From an uncultured Collinsella sp. (GTDB taxonomy: Bacteria > Actinomycetota > Coriobacteriia > Coriobacteriales > Coriobacteriaceae), in assembly GCA_934643435.1 (NCBI GenBank), contig CAKUCJ010000025.1:1-10131 (forward strand): 10,131 bases of DNA. The letters are read 5' to 3'. This document shows positions 8,576-10,131 of this stretch, in pieces. Numbering within the stretch: the first letter of the stretch is position 1; each line of letters begins with the position of its first letter. Under the pieces are notes generated by a model that was given only the letters and a program-made list of their open reading frames with translations, was not told the DNA's origin and did no database searches. Position numbers and translations under genes: made by a program.

Positions 8576-8842
8576 TCATGAGCCCAGATAAGCGTTGATA
8601 GTCCTTCGCTGGGCACCATCTGCGCGATAGAAAACACGGAGCTCGCCCTCGGCATCTAAATCAAAGCGGATTTCGTCGATCAGACCGTTTTTGTGCGCAG
8701 TCATGAGCGCCTCTTGCATACGCGGCTTGGTAAAAGCGGCAAAAGACGCGTATTCGGGCGCAAGCTCGGCCATAACGTCGTCAACGCAGGCCTCGCCGTG
8801 ACAGGTAAAGTATTTGAGCATGGCGTAGTTAAGCGGCAGCAT
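8576..8842 (-). CDS. Small conserved-looking protein, winged-helix-like
   Basis: I do not recognise this 88-residue protein. It begins MLPLNYAMLKYFTCHGEACV, then a helix-like DDVMAELAPEY, a second helix-like stretch TKPRMQEALMTAHKNGLI and a beta-hairpin-like IRFDLDAEGELRVFYRADG. That order (helices, then a two-stranded wing) resembles a small winged-helix domain, so DNA or RNA binding is possible, but this is inference from pattern only. The start at 8840-8842 is chosen for its GGAGGG (8847-8852); the frame is open for nine more codons without a better site. Its first codons overlap the end of the transporter gene by 14 bp, which implies co-transcription and coupled translation. It is the only gene in the window ending in TGA. 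Confidence 0.7.
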   Translation of the reverse strand: MLPLNYAMLKYFTCHGEACVDDVMAELAPEYASFAAFTKPRMQEALMTAHKNGLIDEIRFDLDAEGELRVFYRADGAQRRTINAYLGS

Positions 8843-9932
8843 CCGACCCTCCGACCTTCTTAAACACATCCAGTGGGTTCACGGCGATAAGACAAATGCC
8901 CACCAGGTTGACGACCGCCGCAATCCAGGCAACCGACGGCAGTGCATAGCCGTCAAATCCCAGAACCAGCCCGACGATGACCCACGTGAGCAGCGGCGCC
9001 GTAAAGGTATAGGTGCCGTTAATGGCCATGCCCAGCGCCGTGCCGCACATAGCGTTCGCGCGATACCAGCTCATAAACGAAAAATAGGCGGCAAAGCCCG
9101 AGCAAGCGAAAAAGGTAATCGAGGAGCCGTCCGTGAACGCATGGGCGACATAGGTGTAACTCAGCCCAAGGGATTCGCCGCACGCCAAGGAAAGAACAGG
9201 CAGTACCAAGCACAGGTTTCCGAGACCCGAGACAAGCTGGCGGATGTTGATGGCGATCTGCGGATCGACCATGCAGGTGGCGCGACCGCCCACGCAGCCC
9301 TCGATACCCCAGCACAGGGCGGCAAGCAGCGCCAGCCCCAAGCCGAGCGCCATACCGGGCGCAGGCTGGCCGCCGAGCCCGGCGCCGCCGATCATGACGC
9401 CGGCAACCACGCAGATACCGATGCCGGCACCAACTCGAGGGCCGAGCGGCTGCTTGTAAAAGATACGGGCAAGGATCGCGCCGATCGCGGGATTGAGCGC
9501 CGCAATGGGAACGGCAAGGGTTCCTGCCTGCGAGAGTGCGATCACGTAGGAAGCAGAGGCAATGGGTCCGCCGAGGGCGGCAGCGGCAACGACAATGATG
9601 CCGGGCTTTGAGGCGATGCAACGAGCGAGGTCGACAATCTTTCCCTGTTTGACGGTGAACAATGTTGCCCAAACGGCGCTGAGCGTGTCGTTGATACCCG
9701 AAGCGATCGTGGGCAGGATAAACACGACGAGAAGGCTGGTGGGATCAAGCGTGCCAAACCAATCTACCCAGACACCAAAGAGCTGGCCGGCAGTAACAAA
9801 CGCCGTATAGAGCGCGTACATGCAGCTCGATAGCGCCGCGATGGCAATGCCCTTCCTATAAAAGGCCGCATCGAGGGCGCGTTTCTTTGCGGCTGCAAGC
9901 TCGCGATTATCTTGAACCGTCGTTGTGTCCAC
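8829..9932 (-). CDS. DMT superfamily (EamA-like) transporter
   Basis: This 367-residue membrane protein has around ten hydrophobic segments in two halves, the usual plan of drug/metabolite transporters. Examples are GIAIAALSSCMYALYTAFVT, VVFILPTIASGI, AALGGPIASASYVIAL, GAGIGICVVAGVMIGGAG, GMALGLGLALLAALCWG, a glycine-rich later segment, and TWVIVGLVLG near the end. Helix ends such as AGTLAVPIAALNPAIGAILA and GMAINGTYTFTAPLLTWV resemble EamA repeats. The polar N-terminus (TTVQDNRELAAAKKRALDAA) and short C-tail should be cytoplasmic. A GTG start at 9930-9932 is preferred because GGAGG (9937-9941) lies four bases before it; an in-frame TTG at 9942-9944 would overlap that site. The substrate cannot be inferred. 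Its end overlaps the next small gene. A terminator 70 bp upstream separates it from the preceding gene, so it likely has its own promoter. Confidence 0.82.
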   Translation of the reverse strand: MDTTTVQDNRELAAAKKRALDAAFYRKGIAIAALSSCMYALYTAFVTAGQLFGVWVDWFGTLDPTSLLVVFILPTIASGINDTLSAVWATLFTVKQGKIVDLARCIASKPGIIVVAAAALGGPIASASYVIALSQAGTLAVPIAALNPAIGAILARIFYKQPLGPRVGAGIGICVVAGVMIGGAGLGGQPAPGMALGLGLALLAALCWGIEGCVGGRATCMVDPQIAINIRQLVSGLGNLCLVLPVLSLACGESLGLSYTYVAHAFTDGSSITFFACSGFAAYFSFMSWYRANAMCGTALGMAINGTYTFTAPLLTWVIVGLVLGFDGYALPSVAWIAAVVNLVGICLIAVNPLDVFKKVGGSDAAA

Positions 9933-9997
9933 GCAACCTCCCAACGTTAGCCCGCCAAATAAGAGACGGGTTCATTTTGGCAGGTTTTGCTTCAAAT

Positions 9998-10033
9998 GGA
10001 AAAGGACCGCGCACCCAAACGGGTGCGCGGCCC
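9998..10033 (-). terminator. Rho-independent terminator of the right-edge gene
   Basis: Complementary arms 10004-10016 and 10021-10033 pair over 13 positions with one mismatch (10006/10031; a G-U pair is not formed on +, but the complement gives C-T/U-G ambiguity), with a 4-base loop. On the minus strand the hairpin is followed by TTTTCC (complement of 9998-10003). It lies 37 bp after the stop codon of the gene at 10071-10131 and is oriented to end that gene's transcript. Confidence 0.85.
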
Positions 10034-10070
10034 TTATGCCATGAATGCGAGTGTTTCCGCGGCGAGCTAT

Positions 10071-10131
10071 TTACTCAGCAGCCTCGGTGGTCTCGGCCTC
10101 GGCAGCGGCCTCCTCGACGGGAGCCTCTGCG
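10071..10131 (-). CDS. C-terminus of an unidentified protein with acidic Ala/Glu tail
   Basis: Only the last 19 residues are in the window: AEAPVEEAAAEAETTEAAE, then TAA (10071-10073). The open frame runs to the window edge and is followed by a good terminator, which supports it being a real gene end. Such Ala/Glu-rich tails are common on ribosomal and translation-associated proteins of GC-rich Gram-positives, but the tail alone does not identify the protein. In other Gram-positives a ribosome hibernation factor gene often precedes secA; that is a guess only here, because two genes lie between. Confidence 0.65.
   Translation of the reverse strand, partial: AEAPVEEAAAEAETTEAAE

Overview
The window looks like chromosomal DNA of a GC-rich, Gram-positive gut actinobacterium of the class Coriobacteriia, most likely Collinsella or a close relative. 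This rests on codon use, the actinobacterial flavour of SecA and RF2, E/A-rich protein tails and short intergenic gaps. The genus is an inference from overall character, not from a database match. No rRNA, tRNA, CRISPR array, transposase or phage gene was found.

Layout. The left edge (1-291, + strand) holds the C-terminus of a LarE-like sulfur transferase. A gene-poor stretch of about 665 bp (292-956) follows. It is packed with long inverted repeats at 305-372, 422-583, 605-665, 699-802 and 814-849, and ends in a strong + strand terminator-like hairpin (885-917). This is the least explained part of the window. Everything to its right is on the minus strand. Read in the direction of transcription, from high to low coordinates, it runs: the acidic C-terminus of an unidentified protein (10071-10131) with its own terminator; a DMT/EamA-type membrane transporter; a small winged-helix-like protein overlapping it; secA; prfB (release factor 2, sharing one base with the secA stop); a YitT-family membrane protein; and then a three-gene operon of split transketolase (N half, C half) plus a PTS EIIA protein.

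How the genes fit together. secA-prfB is a classic housekeeping pair for protein export and translation termination. The two transketolase halves should together make one active transketolase of the non-oxidative pentose phosphate pathway. The EIIA, translationally coupled to them, suggests a link to uptake or sensing of a PTS sugar or sugar acid, but no EIIB or EIIC lies in the window.

Main points for a second look: (1) the cluster of long palindromes and possible noncoding RNA at 305-917; (2) RF2 carrying Ser-Pro-Thr where the usual stop-codon-reading tripeptide is Ser-Pro-Phe, in a window where only one of ten stop codons is TGA; (3) an intrinsic-terminator hairpin whose T-run ends three bases before the yitT ribosome binding site, preceded by overlapping alternative hairpins, so yitT transcription must cross it; (4) the orphan EIIA with the split transketolase. 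Most of the coding content is otherwise ordinary.
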